DNA of 64,000 nucleotides, from assembly GCF_018882205.1 (NCBI RefSeq), contig NZ_JACVOU010000001.1:434001-498000 (forward strand), given 5' to 3'. This stretch comes from Polynucleobacter bastaniensis. Lineage in GTDB: Bacteria > Pseudomonadota > Gammaproteobacteria > Burkholderiales > Burkholderiaceae. The notes under the pieces are model-generated. The model searched no databases. It saw nothing but the letters and a program-made list of their open reading frames with translations, and was not told the origin of the DNA. The position numbers were made by a program, and so were the translations under genes. Of the stretch, positions 38,288 through 50,503 are shown piece after piece (the first letter of the stretch is position 1; each line of letters starts with the position of its first letter).

Positions 38288-38740
38288 TTAGGACTTTGGC
38301 TTATTGCGACAATTTTTCTTTTGGCAATGGCCATACATGGCTAAAGAGTGCTCCTGGAGCTTGAAACCAAGGTTTTTAGCAATATCGCGCTGCCTTTTCT
38401 CGATCGCCTCGTCTACAAACTCCTCAACGTGACCACAGTCTAGGCAGACCAAGTGGTCATGGTGCTGACCCTCGTTTAGTTCATAAATAGCCCTGCTATC
38501 CCCTTTACTGGACTCAAAATGACTGCGGAGCAAGATGCCTGCTTGCTCAAACTGGGTGAGCACCCGATATACCGTGGCTAAACCAATTTCTTTGTCATCT
38601 TTGGCTAGTGCCATAAAGACGTCTTCGGCACTAAAGTGCGTCCCACCATTTTGATGAAAGAAGTCCAAGATTTTCATGCGTGGACCGGTTGCCTTAAGGC
38701 CAATGTCGCGTAAATCTGCTGGAGTCGGATTTTGGTTCAT
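38288..38740 (-). CDS. fur: Ferric uptake regulator Fur
   Basis: Iron-responsive repressor. The 150-residue protein has an N-terminal winged helix (LKATGPRMKILDFF, EIGLATVYRVLTQFEQAGIL) and a dimerisation domain with the metal motif HHDH at 93-96 and CLDCG (C99, C102). The C-terminus ends in HCQKKNC followed by a basic tail, a second cysteine pair seen in part of the family. It is divergent from bamE, a neighbour pair conserved across many proteobacteria. Confidence 0.95.
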   Translation of the reverse strand: MNQNPTPADLRDIGLKATGPRMKILDFFHQNGGTHFSAEDVFMALAKDDKEIGLATVYRVLTQFEQAGILLRSHFESSKGDSRAIYELNEGQHHDHLVCLDCGHVEEFVDEAIEKRQRDIAKNLGFKLQEHSLAMYGHCQKKNCRNKPKS

Positions 38741-38773
38741 ATTCAGGGTTTGGGAGCTAAAATCAATGTCTTA

Positions 38774-39508
38774 ATGATACGGCCTGCTATGCAAAATTGC
38801 CTTCAACTTTTTACCCGTCTACTGAACTCCATTTTGAGAGTTTTTGACCTCGCTCGGGCGGGCTTAGTCATCACTGCAGTGAGTTCGGTAATGATTGTCA
38901 CTGGTTGCACCAGCGCCGTTGATGACACCCAGCGTGCCTGGATGAATAAAGTCTTTAGACCTTATGTTCCAGATGTGGTGCAGGGTAACTTTATTTCGAG
39001 TGAGCAATACGCGAAGCTGCAGGTGGGTCAGAGTCGTGAGCAAGTGCGTCAGATTCTAGGCACACCTTTGCTGGCTAGTTATTTCCATGCCAATCGCTGG
39101 GACTACGTTTTTGAATTTAAGCGTGCTAATCAGAAAATGAGTAAAGAGCGTCGCGTAACGGTATTTTTCGAAGGCGATAAACTGGTGAAGTTTCAGGGTG
39201 ACCCATTACCAACCGATGTTGAGTTGGTTGCTGAGATTGATGGCTATGCAAAAACCAAACGCTCATTTTGGGATGTCATGACTGGATCGAATAAGCCACC
39301 AGTAACCCCACCTTTGCAGCAGCCAGAGTTGCTGGTTCCTAGCCCAACTAATAATTTGCCCGCTGGGGCTACAGTGCCTGCAGCTCCTGTCAGTAGTTCA
39401 TTTTGGGACTTCTTTAGCTTTTCAAAAAAGTCGCCAGATGCTCAGCCGGTGCCTCAACAGTTAGGACCTGGTGCACTCAATGTCCCGCAGGCTAGTGAAG
39501 TTAAATAA
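38774..39508 (+). CDS. bamE: Outer-membrane assembly lipoprotein BamE with long C-terminal tail
   Basis: BAM-complex lipoprotein (SmpA/OmlA family). The lipobox VMIVTGC precedes the folded domain with LQVGQSREQVRQILGTPLL, NRWDYVFEFKR and RVTVFFEGDKLVKFQGD. From ATG 38774 it has 244 residues; E. coli BamE is 113, and the extra length is a proline-rich tail after the fold containing two similar units, SFWDVMTGSNKPP and SFWDFFSFSKKSP. The start is uncertain: 38774 and 38789 are both possible, and a reading from 38732 would overlap fur. The signal peptide is long (40-45 residues). Confidence 0.85.
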   Translation: MIRPAMQNCLQLFTRLLNSILRVFDLARAGLVITAVSSVMIVTGCTSAVDDTQRAWMNKVFRPYVPDVVQGNFISSEQYAKLQVGQSREQVRQILGTPLLASYFHANRWDYVFEFKRANQKMSKERRVTVFFEGDKLVKFQGDPLPTDVELVAEIDGYAKTKRSFWDVMTGSNKPPVTPPLQQPELLVPSPTNNLPAGATVPAAPVSSSFWDFFSFSKKSPDAQPVPQQLGPGALNVPQASEVK

Positions 39509-39573
39509 ATATGAAGTTGTGTTGATGTCGAGTGAAGTTTTTCGACAACCTTGAATAAGAAACGAAGATACAG

Positions 39574-40377
39574 ATGATGAAAATTGCAATCGCTGGTGCA
39601 ACCGGCCGCATGGGAAAAATGTTGATCGAGGCAGTGCTCAATTGCACCGACGCTGAGCTTGTTGGTGCGCTGGAGCATGAGTCTTGCCCTTTACTGGGTG
39701 AAGATGCGGGCGCGTTCTTAGGCAAAAAAACTGGTGTAGCCATTACATCAGATATTGCGAAGGCTTTAAGTGGTGCTGAGTTCTTAATTGATTTCACTCG
39801 TCCAGAAGGCACGATGGCTCACTTAGCTGTTGCGCAAAAGACAGGTAGCAAAATGATTATCGGTACTACCGGTCTGAGTCCAGAGCAAATTGGTAACCTG
39901 AAGAAAGTCTCTGCAAACTTAGCCATCGTATTTGCTCCAAATATGAGTGTGGGCGTCAATGCGACATTTAAGCTGCTAGAAATCGCCGCCAAGATGTTGA
40001 ACGAAGGTTATGACATTGAAATCGTTGAAGCCCATCACCGCCATAAAGTGGATGCTCCATCTGGCACTGCCCTCAGAATGGGCGAGGTGATAGCAGATGC
40101 GCTTGGTGAGAAATTGGACGATGTTGCGGTATATGTACGCGAAGGTCATACCGGTGAGCGCAAAGCAGGCTCGATTGGTTTTGCCACTATCCGTGGTGGA
40201 GATATTGTGGGTGATCACACAGTCTTATTTGCGGGCGAGGGTGAGCGGATTGAGATTAGCCATAAGTCCTCTAGTCGTCAGTCTTACGCACAAGGTTCTT
40301 TGCGCGCTGCACGCTTCTTACAAGCTCAGGGCTCCGGTCTTTATGACATGCAAGATGTTCTAGGTCTACGTAAGTGA
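39574..40377 (+). CDS. dapB: 4-hydroxy-tetrahydrodipicolinate reductase
   Basis: Reduces hydroxy-tetrahydrodipicolinate in the lysine/diaminopimelate pathway, feeding cell-wall synthesis. The 267 residues show the nucleotide-binding start [54 protein letters not shown] and the substrate motif [16 protein letters not shown]. Two ATG codons are adjacent (39574 and 39577). A 12-nt direct repeat follows the stop. Confidence 0.96.
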   Translation: MMKIAIAGATGRMGKMLIEAVLNCTDAELVGALEHESCPLLGEDAGAFLGKKTGVAITSDIAKALSGAEFLIDFTRPEGTMAHLAVAQKTGSKMIIGTTGLSPEQIGNLKKVSANLAIVFAPNMSVGVNATFKLLEIAAKMLNEGYDIEIVEAHHRHKVDAPSGTALRMGEVIADALGEKLDDVAVYVREGHTGERKAGSIGFATIRGGDIVGDHTVLFAGEGERIEISHKSSSRQSYAQGSLRAARFLQAQGSGLYDMQDVLGLRK

Positions 40378-40401
40378 GCGAAGTAAATCAGCGAAGTAAA
40401 T
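40377..40401 (+). repeat. 12-nt tandem direct repeat between dapB and leuS
   Basis: AGCGAAGTAAAT occurs at 40377-40388 and again at 40390-40401, a 13-nt period. It starts on the last base of the dapB stop. It could be remains of slippage; no function is evident. Confidence 0.5.
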
Positions 40402-40440
40402 AGTTGAATAAATCAGAATAGAAGAAAAGAGTTGTATTGA

Positions 40441-43113
<2,673 letters not shown>

Positions 43114-43149
43114 ATCGCTAACGCTTTATTTTGAAGAGAAACTAAACAC

Positions 43150-43677
43150 ATGCGCGTAAATCACCTTCGACGTACCATGCTTGGGCTTTTAGCCTTGGCT
43201 CCAGTCAGTGGTTTGATTGCCTGCGGCTATCGTTTGCGTGGCATGGTCGATTTGCCCTTCAAAGTCATTGCGATTACTGGTAGCCCATCACCACCTCTCA
43301 GAACGGATCTTCAGACAGCGATTTTGACGGGCACAGATGCTAAGGTAGCGATTAATCCTAAAGATGCAGATCTAATCCTGGATATTATTAGCGATCTAAA
43401 TGGTCGTGAGATCTTGGCTTACAACTCCAATGGTCAAGTCTCCGCCTATCGCTTAAATATTCGCGTTGGATTTAGAGCGTATGACAACACTGGGGCAGAC
43501 ATTGTGCCTGAGACTGAAATCTATATGACTCGTGATATGGATTTTTCGGTGTCCACCGTTTTGGCGACCGATGTCCAAATACAGCAGTTCCTGACTTTAA
43601 TGCAGCGAGATCTTGCAGTACAAATTTTGCGTCGTGTTTCTGCATCTGCTCGAGCACCACAGGCTCGAAGATTTTAA
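43150..43677 (+). CDS. lptE: LPS-assembly lipoprotein LptE
   Basis: Outer-membrane lipoprotein that plugs the LptD barrel during lipopolysaccharide export. The 175 residues begin with a signal peptide and lipobox ending SGLIAC (Cys25), followed by GYRLRGMVDLPF, the typical LptE start. Weak sequence conservation is normal in this family; the position between leuS and holA supports the call. Confidence 0.9.
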   Translation: MRVNHLRRTMLGLLALAPVSGLIACGYRLRGMVDLPFKVIAITGSPSPPLRTDLQTAILTGTDAKVAINPKDADLILDIISDLNGREILAYNSNGQVSAYRLNIRVGFRAYDNTGADIVPETEIYMTRDMDFSVSTVLATDVQIQQFLTLMQRDLAVQILRRVSASARAPQARRF

Positions 43678-43696
43678 AGAATGACGATCAAATCGC

Positions 43697-44758
43697 ATGG
43701 TTAAGAGCGATGCCCTACAGCTTCATTTGAAGTCGCTCAATTCTGCAGCTTCATTAAATCCTTTGTATATTTTTAGTGGTGATGAGCCTCTGTTGATGAT
43801 GGAGGCGATGGATCAGTTGCGTGCCACTGCTAAAAAAATGGGTTACACCGATCGCGAAGTTTTATTACAAGAGCGCGGGTTTGATTGGAGTGCTCTGTTA
43901 AGTGCTGGTCAGACCATGTCTTTATTTGGAGATAAGCGCTGGGTTGAATTACGTATACCTACAGGTAAGCCAGGACGTGATGGTGCTGATGCACTCAAGC
44001 AGTTCTCCGCCCAAATCGAGTCTCAGTTGGTAGGCTCTGAAGGCCCAGATACGATTTTTTGCATCATCTTGCCGAAATTGGATGGCAAGACCAAAACCTC
44101 GGCTTGGTTTACTGCTTTAGATGAGGCAGGTATGGCGATTCAATTGGATTCTCTGGATCGCACGCAATTGCCGCAATGGATTGCGGGCCGCTTAAAGAAA
44201 CAGGGCCAAGAAGTGCAGTCTGGTCCAGACGGCCAACGCGCCTTAGCCTTTATTGCAGAGCAGGTGGAGGGAAACCTCATTGCTGCCCATCAAGAGATTC
44301 AGAAGTTGGGTTTGTTGCATCCCGCTGGCGTTCTTACTGAGGAACAAATTCGTTCTGCAATTTTGAAGGTAGCACGCTATAACGTCTTTGAATTGACTGA
44401 AGCAATGCTAGCTGGTGATCTGCCTCGCCTCAATCGCATGTTAGATGGCCTTAAAGGTGAGGGTGAGCCCCTAGTCTTGATTCTGTGGAGCGTAACGGAA
44501 GAGCTTCGGATACTATCGAAATTGAAGGCCGCAAGTGATACTGGAGAATCTGTACAGAACTTAATGCGTGCTAACCGCATCTGGGGCAACAAAGAGCGTT
44601 TATATCCTATGGCTCTAAAACGGGTGCAGCCTTTGAGGTTGCGCAGGGCAATGCAGGTGGCTGCAGGTTTAGATCGTCAAGCTAAGGGATTACATGCGGC
44701 GGAATTACCAGCGGATCCTTGGGATGGCTTGCGTTTGGTAGGCAATTTATTGCGCTAG
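43697..44758 (+). CDS. holA: DNA polymerase III delta subunit
   Basis: Clamp-loader wrench subunit that opens the sliding clamp. The 353 residues start MVKSDALQLHLKSLNSAASL and show PLYIFSGDEPLLMMEAMDQLR, the NVFELTEAMLAGDLPRLNRM segment and ILWSVTEELRILSKL, characteristic of HolA. It is 19 nt after lptE in the usual order. Confidence 0.93.
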   Translation: MVKSDALQLHLKSLNSAASLNPLYIFSGDEPLLMMEAMDQLRATAKKMGYTDREVLLQERGFDWSALLSAGQTMSLFGDKRWVELRIPTGKPGRDGADALKQFSAQIESQLVGSEGPDTIFCIILPKLDGKTKTSAWFTALDEAGMAIQLDSLDRTQLPQWIAGRLKKQGQEVQSGPDGQRALAFIAEQVEGNLIAAHQEIQKLGLLHPAGVLTEEQIRSAILKVARYNVFELTEAMLAGDLPRLNRMLDGLKGEGEPLVLILWSVTEELRILSKLKAASDTGESVQNLMRANRIWGNKERLYPMALKRVQPLRLRRAMQVAAGLDRQAKGLHAAELPADPWDGLRLVGNLLR

Positions 44759-44819
44759 ATGAATCTGGGGTGAAGAAGCAGGCTTGGATAAAAGAAGATT
44801 AATTAGACATAGCAAAGAT

Positions 44820-46106
44820 ATGAGTAATTCAGAAAATACCATTCAGAACATGATGCAGGATATTGGCCGACGAGCTCGTCAGACATCACGCGCAATGGCG
44901 CGGGCATCAAGCGAGCAGAAAAATCAGGCGCTATTGCATATTGCCAAGTTGGTTCGTGAACGCTCTGAAGAAATTGTCCGAGTCAATGCGCTTGATGTTG
45001 CTCGCGCCAAAAATAATGGTCAGGATGCAGCATTTATTGACCGCCTCACCATGACGCTAAAGACCATTGAGTCTATGGCCTTAGGTTTGGAGCAAATTGT
45101 TTCCTTAGAAGATCCGATTGGAAAAATTACCCCATTGCAAAAGCAGGCTTCTGGTATTGAGCTCGGTCAGATGCGTGTGCCACTTGGTGTAATTGGCATC
45201 ATTTATGAATCTCGTCCAAATGTGACGATTGATGCTGCTGCGCTGTGCCTGAAGTCTGGCAATGCAGTGATTTTGCGTGGTGGCTCAGAGGCGATTGATT
45301 CAAATACCTTGTTGGCGCAATTGATTCAAGAAGGTTTAGATGCTGCCAATTTACCCATGGATGCAGTGCAGGTTGTGAGCACTACAGATCGCGCTGCTGT
45401 TGGCGAAATGATCACCATGACCCAATATATTGATGTGATCGTTCCACGCGGTGGCAAGAGCTTGATTGCCCGTTTGATGGCAGAAGCGCGCGTACCTATG
45501 ATCAAGCATTTGGATGGTATCTGTCACACCTATATTGATGCCGATGCTGATGTCGCAATGGCAATCAAGGTTTGCGATAACGCCAAGACTCAGCGCTATG
45601 CGCCATGTAATGTAATGGAAACGCTCTTAGTAAATAAAGCGATTGCACCACAAGTGTTGCCAGCCCTTTGCAAAATCTATCAAGAGAAGGGTGTGGAGTT
45701 ACGTGTTGATGATCAAACTCGAAATACTCTTGAGGCAGCGGGTTTTAAAGGCTTAGTCAATGCCACTGAAGAAGATTGGCAAACAGAATATTTGGCACCG
45801 ATTTTGTCAATTAAGACGGTTGCGGATATGGACGAGGCGATGAGCCATATCGAGGAATATGGCAGTAAACATACCGATGCCATCATTACCAATAATCAAG
45901 CACAAGCAAATCGTTTCTTGCGTGAAGTCGATAGTGCCAGCGTGATGGTCAATGCTAGCACCCGTTTTGCAGATGGCTTTGAGTATGGTCTTGGCGCAGA
46001 GATTGGCATCTCGAATGACAAGTTACATGCTCGTGGACCTGTTGGCTTGGATGGTCTAACTTCTCTTAAATATATCGTCATGGGTCATGGCGAAATTCGC
46101 ACTTAA
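44820..46106 (+). CDS. proA: Gamma-glutamyl phosphate reductase
   Basis: Reduces glutamyl 5-phosphate to glutamate semialdehyde for proline synthesis. From ATG 44820 it has 428 residues; a TTG at 44784 would add 12 residues. ALDH-fold motifs are [45 protein letters not shown], and the catalytic cysteine in [14 protein letters not shown]. It is not adjacent to proB (2.5 kb), unlike the proBA operon of enterics. Confidence 0.96.
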   Translation: MSNSENTIQNMMQDIGRRARQTSRAMARASSEQKNQALLHIAKLVRERSEEIVRVNALDVARAKNNGQDAAFIDRLTMTLKTIESMALGLEQIVSLEDPIGKITPLQKQASGIELGQMRVPLGVIGIIYESRPNVTIDAAALCLKSGNAVILRGGSEAIDSNTLLAQLIQEGLDAANLPMDAVQVVSTTDRAAVGEMITMTQYIDVIVPRGGKSLIARLMAEARVPMIKHLDGICHTYIDADADVAMAIKVCDNAKTQRYAPCNVMETLLVNKAIAPQVLPALCKIYQEKGVELRVDDQTRNTLEAAGFKGLVNATEEDWQTEYLAPILSIKTVADMDEAMSHIEEYGSKHTDAIITNNQAQANRFLREVDSASVMVNASTRFADGFEYGLGAEIGISNDKLHARGPVGLDGLTSLKYIVMGHGEIRT

Positions 46107-46151
46107 ATACGTACTTAATCTAGTCTCATAACAGAACGGAAATAATTTACC

Positions 46152-46577
46152 ATGGGCAATGCATATTTATGGACCAAGACTTTTCATATTGTCTTGATTG
46201 CATCTTGGTTCGCAGGCTTGTTTTATCTCCCGCGTATCTTTGTGAACTTGGCTGATGAAAAAAATCCCGAGGTCTATGCACGCCTTCTTGGTATGGCTAA
46301 TCGTTTATTTCGATTTATGACCATATTGGCGGTACCTGCTGTATTGCTAGGCCTTGCTTTGTGGCTGCATTTCAGAATTGGTGCTGGTGAGATATGGATG
46401 CATGCCAAGTTGTTCTTTGTACTTTTAGTGATCGGCTATCACCATGCTTGTTGGGGCTTACTCAAAAAGTTCCGCAATGGTGTTAATACCCATTCAGGAG
46501 TTTGGTATCGTTGGTTTAATGAAGCGCCGGTCCTTCTTCTATTGATCGTGACAGCTTTGGTAGTCATTAAGCCTTAA
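46152..46577 (+). CDS. HemJ-like membrane protein (protoporphyrinogen oxidase type)
   Basis: Likely oxidises protoporphyrinogen IX in haem synthesis. The 141-residue, four-helix membrane protein begins MGNAYLWTKTFHIVLIASWFAGLFYLPRIFV, close to the HemJ family, with His12 as the candidate haem ligand; later come HAKLFFVLLVIGYHHACWG and FNEAPVLLLLIVTALVVIKP. Length and topology fit HemJ (about 140-150). CopD-like proteins are related, so the function is likely rather than certain. hemL lies close downstream at 48.3 kb. Confidence 0.82.
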   Translation: MGNAYLWTKTFHIVLIASWFAGLFYLPRIFVNLADEKNPEVYARLLGMANRLFRFMTILAVPAVLLGLALWLHFRIGAGEIWMHAKLFFVLLVIGYHHACWGLLKKFRNGVNTHSGVWYRWFNEAPVLLLLIVTALVVIKP

Positions 46578-46611
46578 TTTGTTATTTCACCCCTTTTAGA
46601 TTGCTAGCATC

Positions 46612-48078
46612 ATGAGATTTTTTGTTGTTTGTCCAGGTGGACTAGAAGTGCCTCTTGCACAAGAGCTAGCAAGTATTGCGCAGCGCCCTGACTGCAAAGC
46701 CTTAGGCGCTTGGGTGATTGATCCTACGCCTACAAGTCCTACGGGCGGAATAGGTTTGGCGGCACCAATATCGGCTGCTATGGCATTGAACCTGCATTCA
46801 CGGATTGCGAGCCGCGTATTACTCCAAATGGCGGAATCGCCATACCGCCAGGAAGAAGATTTGTATAAGTTGGCTAGTGGTTTAGCTTGGGAAGAATGGT
46901 TTTCTTCTAAGCAAACCCTGCGTGTTGATGTCACGGCGCATCGCTCCCCATTGAAGAGCTTGAATTTCGCGACCTTGAAGATTAAGGATGCGATTGTTGA
47001 TCGCCTCCGTGATGTGACTGGTGATCGTCCAAGTATCGATACTGCGTTTCCGGATGTACGAGTACAAGCTCATTTAACAGCAACTCATGCCACGATTTAT
47101 TTGGACACTTCAGGTGAGGCCTTATTTAAACGCGGCTGGCGTGATGAAAAAGGTGATGCACCTTTAAAAGAAAATCTTGCAGCGGGTATCTTGTCGATTA
47201 CTGGCTGGAAGCCTTCACAAACTTTATTTGATCCGATGTGCGGTAGTGGTACTTTTTTGGTTGAGGCTGCACAAATGGCTTTGGCTATTCCGCCGGGAGC
47301 TATTCGGGCGGGGATGTATGGTGATGACGCTAAGCCGAGTCGCTTGGCCTATCGCCCATTAGTAACCTCCGCTCATGGGTTTGGTTTTCAGAGACTCAAA
47401 CCATTTAATGAGGCTGCTGAACAAAAGCGCTGGGTCTCTCTAAAAGACGCTGTGCATGCTGAGATGATGGAAAAGCGTAAACAGTTCCCAGACTCAGAGT
47501 CTTTGGGTATTAGTGGCGGTGATATTAATGAGCGCTTGGTAGCCATGTTTAAAGGTAATTGGCAGCGGGCTCAGTTGCCGGGCTTACCAGTAACGCGTCA
47601 AATTGATGCTTTAGTAAGTAGGCCGCCAGCACATGCTCAAAATGGTGTGATGCTATTGAACCCGCCTTATGGTGAGCGCTTAGTGATTAAGGGTGGACGG
47701 GGTCAAGATCGCGCTGCGGGTGGCGATATGGAGCAGGACTCCTATGAGCAAGCTGAAGAGCCAGAAGATCGCTATGCCTTTAATTTAGAAACAGGTCGTC
47801 AGAGTGCTAAACGCTCTAGCCGTGAGTCTCTCAAAAAGTTACAAGCTCAGGAAGAACAGGATCCTAAGTTCGTTGAGTTCTTAAGGCAGTTTGGCCAGCA
47901 TCTCAAGGATGCTTTTGGTGGCTGGAATATCTTTGTATTGACAGCAGATATGGCCTTGCCAGGGCAGTTGCGTATCAAGGAGTCTAAGCGCACCCCTTTG
48001 TTTAATGGCCCCTTAGAATGCAGATTATTTAAGTTTGAGATGCATCAAAAGCGTGACGCTGCATCCGATTTAAAATAA
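46612..48078 (+). CDS. THUMP-domain RNA methyltransferase
   Basis: AdoMet-dependent RNA base methyltransferase of the UPF0020 type, similar to the N-terminal half of E. coli RlmL, which makes m2G2445 in 23S rRNA. The 488 residues comprise a THUMP region (about 50-165), the motif LFDPMCGSGTFLVEAAQMAL at about 205-224, and the catalytic LLNPPYGERL. A charged insertion (about 360-410) separates the NPPY motif from the C-terminal strands. It lacks the RlmK half. Substrate not proven. Confidence 0.87.
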   Translation: MRFFVVCPGGLEVPLAQELASIAQRPDCKALGAWVIDPTPTSPTGGIGLAAPISAAMALNLHSRIASRVLLQMAESPYRQEEDLYKLASGLAWEEWFSSKQTLRVDVTAHRSPLKSLNFATLKIKDAIVDRLRDVTGDRPSIDTAFPDVRVQAHLTATHATIYLDTSGEALFKRGWRDEKGDAPLKENLAAGILSITGWKPSQTLFDPMCGSGTFLVEAAQMALAIPPGAIRAGMYGDDAKPSRLAYRPLVTSAHGFGFQRLKPFNEAAEQKRWVSLKDAVHAEMMEKRKQFPDSESLGISGGDINERLVAMFKGNWQRAQLPGLPVTRQIDALVSRPPAHAQNGVMLLNPPYGERLVIKGGRGQDRAAGGDMEQDSYEQAEEPEDRYAFNLETGRQSAKRSSRESLKKLQAQEEQDPKFVEFLRQFGQHLKDAFGGWNIFVLTADMALPGQLRIKESKRTPLFNGPLECRLFKFEMHQKRDAASDLK

Positions 48079-48101
48079 CAAGATCAATAAGGAAGACGGT
48101 A

Positions 48102-48272
48102 ATGGAATTTAAAACATATATGTGCTTAATTTGTGGCTGGGTCTACGACGAAGCTGCTGGTTTACCTGAAGAGGGTATTGCGCCAGGCACGCTTTGGAAA
48201 GATGTACCCATGAACTGGACCTGTCCTGAGTGTGGTGCACGCAAAGAAGACTTTGAAATGATGGCGATCTAA
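48102..48272 (+). CDS. Rubredoxin
   Basis: Small iron electron carrier of 56 residues: MEFKTYMCLICGWVYDEAAG start, iron ligands C8 and C11 in CLICG, C41 and C44 in CPECG, and PGTLWKDVPMNW between. GGAAG lies 7 nt before the ATG. It follows the methyltransferase by 23 nt and precedes hemL by 56 nt. The partner reductase or oxidase is not in the window. The family is clear despite the small size. Confidence 0.95.
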   Translation: MEFKTYMCLICGWVYDEAAGLPEEGIAPGTLWKDVPMNWTCPECGARKEDFEMMAI

Positions 48273-48328
48273 TAGATCAATTTAATTAGACAATATTTAA
48301 ATTCATTAGCTAAATCGGGAAAAGTATC

Positions 48329-49621
48329 TTGGGAAAAAATGACATCTTATTTGAGCGCGCACAAAAAACAATTCCTGGGGGTGTGAATTCTCCAGTACGT
48401 GCCTTTCGTCAGGTAGGCGGTACACCGCGTTTTGTTGCTAAAGCTAAAGGTCCTTATTTCTGGGATGCTGAAGGTACGCGTTATATTGATTTGATTATGT
48501 CTTGGGGCCCTATGATTGCGGGCCATGCGAATCCAGAAGTGGTTGAAGCAGTCAAGCGGGCTGCAGAAACGAGCTTTAGCTACGGCGCTCCTACCGAAGG
48601 TGAAATTGAATTGGCCGAACGCATCTGCCAACTAGTTCCCAGTATTGAGCAGGTACGAATGGTATCAAGTGGCACCGAGGCGACGATGAGTGCACTGCGT
48701 CTTGCACGTGGCTATACGGGGCGCGATCTTATTATTAAATTTGAGGGTTGCTATCACGGCCATGCTGATAGTTTGTTAGTTAAAGCAGGTTCTGGCCTCC
48801 TGACTTTTGCAGACTCCACTCAAAACGCACCCTCATCTGGCGGTGTGCCACACGATTTGGTGAAGCACACCTTAGTATTGCCATATAACGATGCGGCAGC
48901 ACTGAAAGAAGTGTTTCAGAGGCAGGGTAATCAGGTTGCCGCGGTGATTATTGAGCCGTTTGCTGGCAATATGAATCTCATTAAGCCCTCAGCAGAATTT
49001 CTATCGACACTGCGCCAGTTGACGAGTCAGCATGGCAGTGTATTAATTTACGACGAAGTCATGACGGGCTTTAGGGTTGCTTTGGGTGGCGCACAATCTT
49101 TGCAGGGCATTACTCCCGACCTGACTTGTCTTGGTAAGGTCATGGGCGGCGGTATGCCGATGGCTGCTTTTGGCGGTAAAAAAGAAATTATGTCCAAGTT
49201 AGCGCCGCTGGGTAATGTTTACCAAGCGGGCACCTTGTCTGGTAATCCAGTTGCAGTAGCTGCGGGATTAAAGACACTAGAGATTATTTCAAGAGAAGGT
49301 TTCTTCGACTGCCTGACTGGGCAAACTGAAAAGCTTATGGCTGGGTTTAAGCTTGCGGCAGATGAAGCGGGCGTACCTTTTGCAGTAGACAGTGTTGGCG
49401 GGATGTTCGGCTTTTACTTTGCGAGTGAAGTCCCAACTTCTTTTGAGGCGGTGACTAAAACCGATATCGAAGCGTTTAAGAAATTCTTCCACTTGATGCT
49501 GGATCAAGGGGTGTATTTAGCCCCATCTGCGTATGAAGCTGGATTTACCTCCATTACTCACGACAATGCAGTTTTAGAAGAGATCATCACCGCAGCGAAA
49601 ACTGCATTTAAGAAGTTGTAA
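48329..49621 (+). CDS. hemL: Glutamate-1-semialdehyde 2,1-aminomutase
   Basis: PLP enzyme producing 5-aminolevulinate for haem. The 430 residues read [26 protein letters not shown] from a TTG start with CGGGAAAAG upstream. Motifs: [45 protein letters not shown], and the PLP lysine in [19 protein letters not shown], then [14 protein letters not shown]. Convergent with apaH. Confidence 0.96.
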   Translation: MGKNDILFERAQKTIPGGVNSPVRAFRQVGGTPRFVAKAKGPYFWDAEGTRYIDLIMSWGPMIAGHANPEVVEAVKRAAETSFSYGAPTEGEIELAERICQLVPSIEQVRMVSSGTEATMSALRLARGYTGRDLIIKFEGCYHGHADSLLVKAGSGLLTFADSTQNAPSSGGVPHDLVKHTLVLPYNDAAALKEVFQRQGNQVAAVIIEPFAGNMNLIKPSAEFLSTLRQLTSQHGSVLIYDEVMTGFRVALGGAQSLQGITPDLTCLGKVMGGGMPMAAFGGKKEIMSKLAPLGNVYQAGTLSGNPVAVAAGLKTLEIISREGFFDCLTGQTEKLMAGFKLAADEAGVPFAVDSVGGMFGFYFASEVPTSFEAVTKTDIEAFKKFFHLMLDQGVYLAPSAYEAGFTSITHDNAVLEEIITAAKTAFKKL

Positions 49622-49627
49622 GAAGAA

Positions 49628-50467
49628 TTACATTCTGAGTGGATGGTCATAACCAGCCGCTTGGATGATTTCTAGCTTCTTGCTAGGCTTACCGGATTCT
49701 GGAATCTCCATGGCAGTGAGCTTTCCACCCCAGACGCAGCCTGTATCGAGGCCAATCACATTCCCATGCTGGAGCAGCCCTAGAGTTGACCAGTGTCCAA
49801 AATAAATCAGGGAGTCTTGTGTTTTTCTTTTGGGTGTTTTGAACCAAGGGATATAGCCTTTGGGACCATCCTCAAAACCTTCCTTGCTTTCAAACTCCAT
49901 GATGCCAGTGGGAGTGCAAAAACGAATTCGGGTTAACGCGTTGGTGATGACGCGTAAACGCTCATAGCCCTTTAGGGAATTACTCCACCTATTTGGGGTA
50001 TTGCCATACATATTCGCTAAGAAATCTTTATAGGATTTTTTGCGAAGCGCTTTTTCTACTTCTTGCGCGCATTCAATCGTTTGTTGAAGATCCCACTGGG
50101 GCAGCACCCCAGCATGAACAGTGAGTACTTTTCCGTTACTCAGAGCCATTGGTCTATGACGTAACCAATGCATTAACTCGGCTCTATCAGGTGCATCTAG
50201 AATGGGTTGTACGGTATCTAGCCCCTTAGTTTTGCGGATACCAGCGTCTACCGCAAGCAAATGGAGATCATGATTCCCGAGAATGCACTCAATGCGTTTC
50301 TCTTCTTGTAATTTCTTGAGGTAGCGCAAGGTACCCAAGGAGTCTGGACCGCGATTTACAAGGTCGCCCAAAAAAATGATCTTGGACACGGCGGGGAGTT
50401 TTTTGACGAGCGCCTTTAAAGAGGGAGCACACCCCTGAATATCACCTACTGCATAGATCTTGCTCAT
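49628..50467 (-). CDS. apaH: Symmetrical bis(5'-nucleosyl)-tetraphosphatase
   Basis: Cleaves Ap4A to two ADP; also removes Np4 caps from RNA in E. coli. The 279 residues carry metallophosphatase motifs in order: YAVGDIQGCAPSL, FLGDLVNRGPDSLGTL, ILGNHDLHLLAVD, and the histidines in VHAGVLPQWD and GHWSTLGL. Length matches E. coli ApaH (280). Followed on the minus strand direction by the hemL terminus. Confidence 0.95.
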   Translation of the reverse strand: MSKIYAVGDIQGCAPSLKALVKKLPAVSKIIFLGDLVNRGPDSLGTLRYLKKLQEEKRIECILGNHDLHLLAVDAGIRKTKGLDTVQPILDAPDRAELMHWLRHRPMALSNGKVLTVHAGVLPQWDLQQTIECAQEVEKALRKKSYKDFLANMYGNTPNRWSNSLKGYERLRVITNALTRIRFCTPTGIMEFESKEGFEDGPKGYIPWFKTPKRKTQDSLIYFGHWSTLGLLQHGNVIGLDTGCVWGGKLTAMEIPESGKPSKKLEIIQAAGYDHPLRM

Positions 50468-50503
50468 ACCCTATCTTAAAGCGGAACGTGCTAAAGCCCG
50501 CAA

